In this document: one piece after another, positions 1 to 12,531 of the stretch | Layout of the letters: every line of letters starts with the position of its first letter | Numbering within the stretch: the stretch's first letter is position 1 | DNA from: Chondrilla cf. caribensis | Taxonomy: Eukaryota; Porifera; Demospongiae; Chondrillida; Chondrillidae | Assembly: GCA_964020155.1 (NCBI GenBank) | Contig: OZ026546.1 | Coordinates: forward strand, 5,837,900-5,901,899 | Reading direction: 5' to 3' | Length of the DNA stretch: 64,000 bases | Notes under the pieces: generated by a model | Database searches by the model: none | Told to the model about the DNA's origin: nothing | What the model saw: the letters and a program-made list of their open reading frames with translations, nothing else | Program-made: the position numbers and the translations under genes

Positions 1-284
1 GTTTCAGAAATGCAAATTACTCCGACAGCAAGCAGAAACAATGTAGCTATTGAGGCCATTTTTCAATGCCACATGGTATAACGAGGTATTCCCGTTCCAA
101 AATTTCTCAACCGAATCGGAACCATAAAAACATCACGGTTTTCATTTCCTGCTACACTACTGCAGTGGTTGTTGTTTTGTTGATTGATTTTCCGTATTGA
201 TTAGCGCTGACTGCGTGCGGATGAGACGCAATAAAGCAGCACGACGCCGATCGCTAGTCATTCGGCTTCATCGGGAACCTCACG
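1..284. other. 5' flank and probable 5' UTR of the SRCR gene
   Basis: There is no convincing coding exon here. The last 80 bases before the ATG are richer in CpG than the AT-rich surroundings, as expected of a promoter or 5' UTR. I see no clear TATA box. What lies upstream of the window is unknown. Confidence 0.4.
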
Positions 285-372
285 ATGAGCGTGGCGGTGC
301 GGATTTGTATTCTGCTCGTCCTCTTTGTCGCCCCTCACGCGGCTGTTGCAACGCTATCCTGCACCTGTCCAG
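285..372 (+). CDS. SRCR gene exon 1: signal peptide
   Basis: The ATG at 285 opens a hydrophobic leader with core ICILLVLFVAP, followed by a short TLSCTCP tail. The donor GTAGGA starts at 373 and leaves phase 1. Joining to 700 gives Ala-Gln-Asn and runs straight into the first SRCR domain. The open frame past the donor (to 467) is intronic. Confidence 0.8.
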
Positions 373-541
373 GTAGGACACGAAGCAGCTTAGGAATTTA
401 TGAAGCTACTTGTACAGGTCGAAGTAATTCGACAGTGTATCTGTTAATTTACTTTATTTCGATATAGCTAAATCATTTTGATCGTTGAGCTACAATATTA
501 TAATCGATTTAATGTTGTTTTGATAACAATTATGATAGACA

Positions 542-597
<56 letters not shown>

Positions 598-1503
598 GAC
601 TCTTATCCAGTAGTGCTATACAAATCAATACAGACTAATTCATGACACTAGGATCTTTACAAATACCATGTACTTAGCATTCTTTTAATTGATCCACAGC
701 GCAAAATGCCTCGATCCCAGCTCGTCTCGTTGGTGGATCTGGGGAAGGGATGGGTCGAGTTGAACTGTTGTACAATGGGGAGTGGGGGACCATATGTAAC
801 AGAGGATTTTGGACCAAAGTCGATGCAGATGTGATATGCCGTCAACTGGGGTACGAAGATGGTGCTCTGGCTGCCACAAGTGGTACCGTCTTTGGTCCGG
901 GGACTGGACCAATCCTCGTTGACAATGTTATCTGCAGAGGACACGAGATGGAAATAGCTGACTGCAACTACACAAACGCCGGATGGGGCAAAGTGGTTGC
1001 CGCATGCAAACACACATGGGATGCTGGAGTTATATGCAAAGGTGCATTACTGATGTAGTTTCTGTTGCCTTCCTACCGTTGATTGTACTCTCTGAATTTT
1101 AACTGAATTTTCAACAAAAAATTTACTCATGTATGTATCTTCTCGTATTGGCATTTCTGATCCATGTAGTGAGCCCCGATGACAAAGTTGAGGTTAGACT
1201 GACTGGTGGGACCAACAGAGCTCAGGGTCGTCTTGAAGTTGGGCTGCGTGGGACGTGGGGCTATGTCTGTGACGGCTACTGGAACATTAAGAGTGCTCAG
1301 GTAGTGTGTCGTCAGTTGGGGTACAGTGGAGCTGTCCTCTCGGTGAGTGGGGCGTTTTGGGGCCAGTGGCCGGATAAGTTGATCATGACGGGAAAGGTCC
1401 AGTGTCACGGTGGAGAGGAGAACATTGACGACTGTAGGCACACGTTTTGGGGGCATGGTGGCCCGGGATGCAGATATGAAAGAATTGTCAACGTTGTGTG
1501 TCA

Positions 1504-1549
<46 letters not shown>

Positions 1550-4500
1550 AGCCAGGCTTTTTATCTGTTGTCTGTTTTCAATTTCTAAACTAGTACAGTG
1601 TTTTGTTAGGCCAGCCCTAGGCTTTTTCATCTCCCCTTTGTATGCAATTGTCGCCATGCAGTCCTTGCTGATAACAGTCAGATGGCTGACCCCATCACGT
1701 ACTGTACACGCTTGACTACATGTAACTGGTCAAGCACAGATAAAGCTGAGGTGCTGCACGTATTGTGAGAACCATCATTCTTAGATTATGCATAAGCCAA
1801 AGTCCAATTGACCCCATTTCAACTGATATCATGATTATCTCTTATCACATATGTACATACGTACATTTAGCATCATATTATTATTCTCCATACATACTTC
1901 ATATCTGCCATATAATTTGTTAGTACAGTAGAAACTTGTTAGGACAAAGTATGAACAACCCACAAGGTTCTTGTTATCAGATGTACTTCTTATCACACTT
2001 TGCTTACTGTATTTCATGTACTGTACACTACTACAGCAAACCAAATAGTACTCCTAAATTGTGTCGAGCTGCAATTTGTCTTAACGAGTTTCTACTGTAC
2101 TAACAAATAGTATGGCAGATAAGAAGTAGGTATGTATGGAGAATGATGATTGAGTAGCAATCTCATGAAATTTGTGGGACATACGTGCATACAATATGGC
2201 CCACAGACCCGGCCATTGGTGTGTACATACGTACATATGTACTGTATGTACAGTACTACTTGTACAGTGCTACTTATACAGTACTGTATATAACAGTTCA
2301 AAGTGTGGATGTACATATTGTACACATAATATTATGTATCATAAGTGGCTGTGTTTCTTGACTTTGACCATGGATGATATGCATGTTATCAGAATCTTGG
2401 ATTTACTCATACAGATGTGATCATATCTGAATCAATTTTCTAACCTTTAATTATATTCATAGATGGTGACTACAATATGGAGACTGTAAGACTGGTTGGT
2501 GGTGGAAGACCCTCAAGTGGCAGAGTTGAGGTTGGATTCAACAACACATGGGCTACCCTGTGTGATAAGCACTGGGACAAAAAGGATGCTGATGTTGTGT
2601 GCAAGAAGTTAGGTTACAACGAGTCCCTGGTGGCAACCACTCATTCTACATTCGGTGGGGGAGACGGGAGGATTTGGACCGACAGCACTCATTGTCTCGG
2701 GGAAGAAAAATCTCTCACACAGTGTCCCGCCACACTCTGGGGCAAGTATGACATAGCCCTGTGTGGCTCCCACGACCACGACGCTGGAGTGGTGTGCAAG
2801 AGTACCGAAGGTGTGCACACACTGTATACTGTATATTAGCTGCAATATGTGTGATTCATCGAAGTATGTGTAAATGTGGGCACCCAACATATACAGTACG
2901 TACAGTATATATTCACAATAATATGCAGGCCAATTCTGCCAACAGTGTAAATTCTGTGAACTTGTGAACGAACAGTTTTCTGTGCTAAGCACATACCTAT
3001 GTACAGATAAAATCACATCAGATTCTGTCATTGGCACTTGGAGTGAAATGCTTTTCTGTTTCTGACACTTTGTTTCACACCAATTTGTGTGGCCCTTAAA
3101 TTCAATCAGTCTACTGTAACCATCATAGCAAGTGCCTCTGGGGGCTTGAGAGCCAGACTTTCAATTGATTGGTTCAATTAGAGTCATCAACTGATGAGAA
3201 TTAACTATTATGGTTGTTTGTTTAAGTGACAAAATTTGTTATGAGAACAGCTCCCTCAACACAATACCACCAGACCAGGATCTACAGTAACTCGGGTGCT
3301 GGTGCTTGTCGTGGTAGCAATGTTTGGATTGTTTTAGCGGGTACCAGTAGTTGCCGTGGCTAGATTTTGGTGTTCCTCGCAGTAGGTGCCAGTGGTTGTC
3401 ATGGTAACAAGGTTTGTGTGAAGGGGGAGGAATCAACTGCATTCACAATGCAATGATAGTGCAGACACCAACACACCGACCCATCTCTGCCCAGCACATG
3501 AGGCTGTTATAAGAGGTCTAAGCGACTGTGTTTGCTTGTATACACACTTTGTTATTTATATTTTATGCCTTGTGTGTAAACATATTTCAGAGATTTCAGC
3601 TGTTTTGTAATTGAATGATTGAGTCAATTTGATCATGCACGTAATCTGCCCGATTAAAACTGTCTAGACCCTTTGTTGAGTCTCCATTTTATAATTGTTT
3701 AATTGGGTATACAAAGTATTTGCAATGATGTAATAAGAGTAGGACATGTGCACGGGTATCAGGCATCAAGTAGTCTCATTTCACATGGGGAACCATTAGC
3801 CATAGTCTACTTTAGAGGCACCCAGAAAAGAAAAAAAAAACAGAAGAAGAAAGAAGAAATGTAGGAAGTCTAAAAGGGTTTTTGAAGTCAAAAATAAAAT
3901 TTAAAATCATCAATTTCTCAAAGACAACATACACAATGGTGAACTACTTTACGTTGTAGGTGACTTTCCAACAGATGAGGATGTATTGAATGCACTAGTC
4001 TAGATTTATGGCCTGCACTAATTGCATGGTCATTATGGCTGCATGTGGAAGACTTACAAGTGCTAGTCTTTTGTGGCTTCCTAATTGTGCAAAGAGCTGA
4101 CTCGGTATATCCGCTTGCTATGGTTAATGGTGTAAAGTGGCTATGTAGGTGCATGCAGGTGTGTTCTTGTGTGTACTGATCAAATTCTAATAGCAATGAA
4201 AGTACACTAGCACACACATTTCCTTTTAATCAACAGTGAACCTACACTAGCAAGACTGTATGCAGTGTGCACGTGTGTAATATGCGTATGCATATGTACT
4301 GTACATCACATATACTGTTACATACCACATTCCTCCCCTCCAAACATAACACTCTTTTCTCCTTCAAAAGTAGATATTTTAAAAGTGTACCTGGTTTGTA
4401 AATTACTCCCCAGCTTTGGTTGGAAAATTTCCCATTATCTACAAATGTATATTTTTGTGTATTGTAGGAATGTAACTGTTTAGTGTTAAGTATTTGCATT

Positions 4501-7170
4501 AAAAGTCACAAAGGTCCTTTTTAATGGGGAGAGTGCTCAGTCCTAATACCTAACAACATCACTTGCTTCCGTAAATCTTCCATATCCTTTGCTTGATGTC
4601 TTGTTAGATGAAGACATTGAGATAAGACTTGTCGGAGGTTCGGACTCCTATCAAGGACGTGTAGAAGTTGGAGTGGGTGGAGTATGGGGGACCCTTTGTG
4701 ACCAAGGGTGGGATTTGGCTGATGCCACAGTGATCTGTAGACATTTGGGACTCGGTCGAGCCTTTGTGGCAACGAGAGGAGGAGTGTTTGCATCCGGTGT
4801 CGGGAGAATTTGGACTCAGAATGTGGACTGCACTGGAAGCGAAAGAACCCTCAGAGATTGTGCCGTTGACGGGTGGGGAAACTATTCCAGCCAACTGTGT
4901 AGCCATAACAACGATGCAGGTGTTATTTGTGGAGGTAGGCATGCATGCTTTAAAGGTATCATTTTCCACTCTAGGTGTTTAGGTTTTGGGTTGAGACCAC
5001 TAATCAAATTTAGTCTCCCACCAGGGACTACAACATTGCCTCACTAGGGCTTCACTGACCATCACCATCAGATTCTAATGAGATAAGTAGGTTATCTCAA
5101 TTTCAAATTCCCCTTCCACAGTCTTTCACCAAATGGTTGTCAAGGGTTTTTCTGACTCTAAATTCCACATTCAGCCTTGAACTTGATCTGCATGTACCAT
5201 TGTGACATAATGTATGTAAAATTGGAGCTGTAGGAGAAATGTATGCCTCATGATTTTGTTCATGACAGACCGCTTTGTAGAAAGTTAACTGTATTGGACC
5301 CCTGAGGAGGTGGGAAGGGGGGTTGATGTGTAAATGGACAACACATGTATGTACATGGTGATTGGATGTGTATTCTACTGTATGCATGTGTGTAGATGCT
5401 GGTGAGTCGGTGCAGGTGAGGCTTGCTGGTGGAAATCGTTCGGGTCGTGTTGAAATCGGATTTCATGGAAACTGGGGGACAGTATGTTCGCGGGGCTGGG
5501 AGAAGAGTGATGCGTCAGTCATCTGCCGGCAACTGGGCTACCAACAGGCCTTTGCTGCTCTGTCCAGGACCACCCCAGGCAGGGGGAAGATTTGGACCTT
5601 TGACGTCGGATGTCATGGCTCTGAAGACAACATTCTGAACTGTGTTACTCCCAACGGATGGGGTAATTCTGGTAACTGTACTCATATTGAAGATGCTGGA
5701 GTGGTGTGTGGAGGTGAGTTTAGTGCTGGGGTGGTGTGTGGAGGTGAGTTTAGTGCTGGGGTGGTGTGTGGAGGTGAGTTTAGTGCTGGGGTGGTGTGTG
5801 GAGGTGAGTTTAGTGCTGGGGTGGTGTGTGGAGATGAATTTAGTGCTGGGGTGGTGTGTGGAGTTGAGTTTAGTGCTGGGGTGGTGTGTGGAGGTGAGTT
5901 TGGTGCTGGAGTGGTGTGTGGAGTTGAGTTTAGTGCTGGGGTGGTGTGTGGAGGTGAGTTTAGTGCTGGGGTGGTGTGTGGAGATGAGTTTAGTGCTGAG
6001 GTGGTGTGTAGAGGTGAGTGTAGTGCTGGAATGGCATACAAATGCATCTACTGCAAACACAAATTCCTTGTCATTAATTTATCTCAACTGTTTTTCTGTC
6101 ATTTTTTTCAGATGACCTCTCTGCTGTTGAAGTCAGGCTCACCGGTGGTAATGGGTCCTATGGAAGAGTGGAGGTGGGGTTTGAGGGGATGTGGGGCACT
6201 GTCTGTCACAACAGCTGGGATGAGAATGATGCCTTGGTTGTGTGTCGCATGTTGGGATACCCCAAGGGACTGGCTTCCAATTTTTCAACATTTGGGAACG
6301 GGCACGGTCGAATTTGGCTCAGCAATGTGGACTGCAACGGGGAAGAGGAATCGATAGCAGACTGTGTCACTGCACCGTGGGGGGAGGATGAGTCCTGTGA
6401 CCACAGCATGGACGCTGGAGTGATCTGTTTAAGTATGTATGTGTGGATGAGTGGAAGGACGTGTACGTATGCATGTACAGTAGGTGACTACAATGTACAT
6501 TGAAGTGTCTGTATGGTTTTTGGTCTGTGAGGGGTATACTGTTTGCATAAAGATGCCTTCATATGTACAGTGAGACTTCTCTATAAAGGACACATTGGGA
6601 CCAGCCAATATGTCCACTGTAGAGGCTGTCCACTCTTCAGATATACAAAATATATTAGCACTATAGGGAAGTCTACTTTTGGTGCCTTAGAAAGTGTCCT
6701 TTGTAGGGAGGTAATTTCTATGTTGTCCCTTTTTCGGAGTGTCCTTTAATAGAGGTTCCACTGTATTTACCAATTATTGTCTGTTGTTAACTTGTTTACT
6801 CTAGTGAAAGATACCAAAATCGATGTACGACTGGTGGGAGGGGCAGACGAATCTCAAGGGCGTGTCGAGATCGGTTTCTACGGAGCGTGGGGCAGAGTGT
6901 GTGACGACTTCTGGGACATACAGGATGCCAAGGTGGTGTGCAAAATGCTGGGGTATCCGTATGCTATAGCTGCTATAGGCCCTTCCACGTTCGGAGATGG
7001 TAGTGGTCGTGTGTGGGTGGATAATGTCTGGTGCAAAGGAGAGGAGTCCACTCTACTGGATTGTCCACTGCAAGGGTGGGGTGTGTTGTCATGTCGTCAA
7101 GGAGACTATGCTGGTGTTATCTGTTCAAGTGAGTGGATGGGGTGGGGGGTCCAATTGTGTGTGTGTGTGT

Positions 7171-7241
<71 letters not shown>

Positions 7242-8007
7242 GTGTGGTGTGTATGTGTGTGTGTGGGTGCAAGTGTGTGTATGGGTGTGTGGGTGTGTGG
7301 GTGTGGGTGTGGGTGGGTGTTTACTAGTGTGTGTGTGTGGGTGTGTGTGGGTGTGTGTCTGTGTGTGTTGTGGATGTGTGTGTGTACATGTGTACTTATG
7401 TTGTTGAGCTTCCAGTCTAAGATTGAAGTTCCTCTGCAATTCTTCAGATGATCCCCCAAAACTTGATATTCGTCTGGTTGGAGGACCCAATGCTTCTTCC
7501 GGTAGAGTGGAGGTTGGCATGAATGGAGCCTGGGGGACCATATGTGACACAGGTTGGGACATCCTGGATGCACAAGTGGTCTGTAGGATGCTCGGATACA
7601 GTGGAGCAGTGGCCGCGGTTAGAGGAGGTGTGTTTGGTCCCGGAACTGGTCGCATTTGGGTGTATCATATGGGATGCTACGGCGAGGAGAAGTCGTTGAT
7701 GGACTGTGACAAGCCAGGTATAAGATGGGGAGTGATTGGAAGAGAATGCTCACATTATGACGATGATGCCGGTGTTGTGTGTCAAACATCAGGTAAATTG
7801 AGTATGTGAATTATGTGTGCATGCGGTGTGTGTGTGTGTGTGTGTGTGTTCGTGTATATGTATATGTACGTGTGTACATGTGTGCGTGTGTGTGTACGTA
7901 GGTATGTATGTGTACGTGTGTGTGTGTGTGTGTGTGTATGTACGTGTATATGTATATGTACGTGTGTACATGTGTGCATGTGTGTACATGCGTAGTTATG
8001 TATGTGT

Positions 8008-8067
<60 letters not shown>

Positions 8068-11000
8068 CTGAGTGGGACATCAAATAAAATACATATGTAT
8101 GTATATACGTATATGTGCAGTATGTGTTAGCAGTAGTATGTGTCAGACCATATTAGATGTCTATGCACTATAATATTATATATACCCTGCAAGATGGTTG
8201 CTCAATGAAGTGCTGAAGAATACTTTCAACTACTTACGTACGATAACTCTACTTATGCAGCCATTTTGTATCGTCCCTGCAGGATGAAGTTCAGAATGGC
8301 AGTTTATATGGCAACATAGACATTGCTAACTATATAAATAACCAACTTTTCCATTGAATGCATAAGTACGTATGTATTGTTCTTATGGTATTGTAAGTGC
8401 ACTTCATTGAGCAACACTTGTGGTGAGGCAACATTATGTGGAATTTTGAATGATGGTATGCATATGGTCTGTTGTACCCTATATACTCGCACAATACCCG
8501 ATAGTGTACATACGTATATGCTTGAAATATGTAGGGAACGAGTGAAGTGTGTACGTTTGGAAACTAACATTTCTCATATTTTGCGGTATAAATGATGTGT
8601 GGGCAGATCAAAGTGAAGACTATACAAACATGCACGTTATTAACACACTACGTAATCATTGCTATTGCACACTCATAATTGTTATTAAAATTTGTCAATT
8701 AATTGCCCAGCAGATCATTGATCAGCTATAATAACAATGCTTTGAGAGTTGGTATACAATTATATTATTTTATATGGGGATATACCACATAATAACTAAG
8801 GCACCTCCAGTAGGGCTGCAGTGGATATAATAATATTATACACTTTGCCCTCTCCAACATTCAAGCCGAAGTGTCTATATCTGCTATGGTACTACCAGAG
8901 GTACTTTTAGCTATCATAAGTGCACCTGATGTAGCATCAACTGGGGGTGATGGGACTATACACGCTACAGTGAATACTCGTTAATCCGCCGCAATTTGAA
9001 TAGAATACGATGGATTAACGAGTTTGGTGGATTAACTGGATATTCATCAGCACTTGTACATTATATTGGTACTGGGAAAATGTGGTAGATTTTAAAAGGT
9101 TTGGCAGATAAAGTGGTGGTGGATTAACAAGAATTTATTGTACCATACGTTCTAATGTATCTTCCATCATCATTGCACTACTTAAGTACTACCTGATGTG
9201 CAATAGTGTGGTGATACTTATGGTACAAGTGTATGCTGTATCACTTTGGGAAGGATACACAGGGAATGGATCCTGTGTGAGAGATACCGAGGGCAAAGAC
9301 CGAGGTGTTCCATAAAGGATCTCTCCCCTGTGTATCCTTCCTGAAGGTGATATAATTATTAGCATGTAATCTGATTAGCCACTTGCCGACCTTTTGGTAG
9401 CTAATTGATTGATCAATTGTCACATCTGGGGATCTCAGGGATACATAGGATATGTATATATATATCCTATTATATGTATGTATATACAAGGGTTGCATAC
9501 CCTACGAGGGATACGTATCCTACGTATGTATCCCTGTCAGATTCTTTGATGTTACCACCAGTCAGGATACAATTATTTGTATACATTGATGCTCTAGTGT
9601 AAGGATACCCTGTGTATAAAGATAAAGCAGTACAATAAATGGGTGTCTTATTTAAGAGGTCTTCATTCATGTATCAGGCCTTATGCTTAGTTCATAGTGT
9701 CCTTTATACAAGGGTTTTCTACAAGGCATCACCAATGTACATAAGTACGTACTTACATACAGTATGTATATATATATATATTGTGTTCAATACTGGGAGG
9801 TATAAATGTATGTACCTATACTGTGCGTATAGTCAGTACCACAAACACTGCTACTGTATACTACTATATGCACGTATATATGTTCTGTTGATCTCACAGA
9901 CGGTACTTCAGGTGTACAGGCTCGTTTGATGCGGTCACCTGGTGACTCAGAATTTGAAGGACGAGTGTTGATTGGACTCGGTGGAGCTTGGGGTAGCATA
10001 TGCTACTCAGGATGGGGGCTACAGGATGCCAACGTGGTGTGCAGGCATCTTGGGTACACGTCCGCCGTTTCTGCCACTTCTGATAACATCGCAGGCAGCT
10101 GGCCTGGGAGAGTGTGGTTACAGGACCTTCAGTGCAATGGAAACGAGAGCAGTATCCTCAACTGTTCGCACCCCGGATGGGGGATCAGTACAAGGTGTAG
10201 ATCTAGGAACAGGTACAGATTTGCCAGAGTTGTCTGCTCAAGTGAGTATACGGTACAGTACATTCGTAAATGAAGCACATGTGCTACTTACGTATGTATG
10301 TACAAACATGCTGCATGCATGTACACATACATCCACATATGCATGCACTCACACACATGTACACATACAGGGAGAGAGACATGCATGTACACATATATAC
10401 ATCCACATATGCATGCACTCACACACATGTACACATACAGGGAGAGAGACATGCACACACATGCACAGCACATGCATTCACTACATATCTATCTCACCAC
10501 ATGTTGATGTTTACTTAAATTCTTCAATGACCATCAGACATGACCATACTAGAAGCCCGTGTTCAAGTGTCTGTATCTCCCAGTAACATTGTTGTGGGAA
10601 CAGGTGGAGCTGCCAGCATTCGCTGTTCTTTTACTGGATTGGACTTGAGGGACTACAATGTTAGGTGGAGAGTGAACAAGAGTGATCTGTCACTCAATGA
10701 GACCTTGATGAACAGCTACTTGACAAGAAGAGAAGGAAACAATGAGGTCTTGATATTCAGAAAGAGTGTCTGGTCTCTTTCGGGCAATTATTCTTGTGAA
10801 CTCGTAGAATATTCCACCATTCGAAGTCCTAACGTCTCTGTCAGTATTGAACCAGGTATGGCTTCCATGGTGTCCAAGCAGCAAAAAAACAGACTAGGAG
10901 CAGTTAGCCACTCACACACCTCAAGCTCATACCTTGAAGTAGGAGTGTAGGCACAGAAGTATGTACTAGTGTTGCATTCTCCTTAATCTACCACTCCTTT

Positions 11001-12165
11001 AGCCACCAAACCTATTACAAGTTCCCAATATCAATATTGGAATATACGATCAGTACTTAATATCCAGTTATTCTGACAGCCATCTTTTTTAAAAAACAAA
11101 TTTTGATGGATTAATGAAAATATCTATACTCTATGCATATGTACATGTGAATTTACAATAGTATGTCAAACCGTTGGTCTCTCAACTCTGTAGGATGTAT
11201 GCCTGGCATAGCAGGATTGGGTGCTACGGCGAGGATCGGTGAATCCATAAGTATGAGATGCCGTGATGTTCATCACGGTCTCAGGCCAGTGGGCATGATC
11301 ACTTGGAGGTGTGTCTCCGATCAGATGTGGGAGGGGGACTTCTCCTCTTGCACGCACCCCCGCTCCTCACAGTCTCAGCTTGTGGTTGCATTTGTAGTTG
11401 TCAAGAAGATAGTTGACAAATCCGAGGAAGAAGAGACCAAGGATGGAGTGAGTGACTGTCATATTTGTTGCAGTTAATACATTGTAACTTCATAGAGAAG
11501 ATAGGTTGATAGGTATGAATGGGTTTTTAATGATGATTTGGTTTTTTAAGGTATTTTATAGATAACATTCATGCAAGTGGACCTTTTTGCACCCTTTAGT
11601 GTGCAGAACTACTTGTTCTTGAACCACTTTCCATAACTAACTAGTCGCATTGAAAGGGGGTACATTGGCCCTACAATGGTATTTTTGATTGATTCAGCAC
11701 TGTTTAGTTACGTTTCATTTGACGTTTGTTGTATAACTATTAACGGAATTTTCATAACATCTAAACAGAGTTTTTTAACCCAACAAAAAAGTGTTAAACC
11801 AATTGTAAAATACTGTATTTGTACTGTATTAATGTGGTGTATGATATGTTGTAAAGTACATTTGGAAAATACTGCATTAATGTTAATTGTCATTTTGTAC
11901 GGATCTCAGGTGAAGGCCGTGCTGGAAGAGCAAATCAATCCAATCACTAACTTCAGAGGCTCCTTCGTTGATACTGGTATTTTCAACACAACTGGAGTGG
12001 TAGCCACCATTGAGGTGAACGGGTTACGATGGAGGGACCTTCAGTGGAACGAATTTGATGGAAGTAACATAAATATCAGAGGAACCTTCATCATGGTGGA
12101 AGTGAGGGATGGAGTGGTCTTCCCTAACAATGGTGAGTCAATGCAGACATGGAGAGTGGAGGAAA

Positions 12166-12219
<54 letters not shown>

Positions 12220-12222
12220 GAG

Positions 12223-12292
<70 letters not shown>

Positions 12293-12304
12293 ATATGTAC
12301 ATGT

Positions 12305-12363
<59 letters not shown>

Positions 12364-12374
12364 TATGTACATGT

Positions 12375-12408
<34 letters not shown>

Positions 12409-12465
12409 ATATGTACATGTGATGTGTGTGTGTGTGTGTGTGTGTGTGTATGATATATACATGTG

Positions 12466-12531
<66 letters not shown>

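Larger units (their letters stand above)
8070..9899 (+). other. Rest of the 2.1-kb intron between SRCR 8 and SRCR 9
   Basis: No exon is supported. Two inverted-repeat elements (listed separately) and a region from 9420 to 9615 with many GGATAC words in both orientations occupy much of it. Confidence 0.5.

Noticed and set aside
5515..6060. Minus-strand Thr-Ser-His-rich repeat protein
   Set aside because: It is the antisense reading of the 30-bp minisatellite derived from the SRCR 5 exon end.
7106..7655. Frames rich in Thr-His or Cys-Val across the TG repeats (also at 7789-8083 and 12041-12582)
   Set aside because: They are direct translations of dinucleotide repeats, open in several frames and on both strands.
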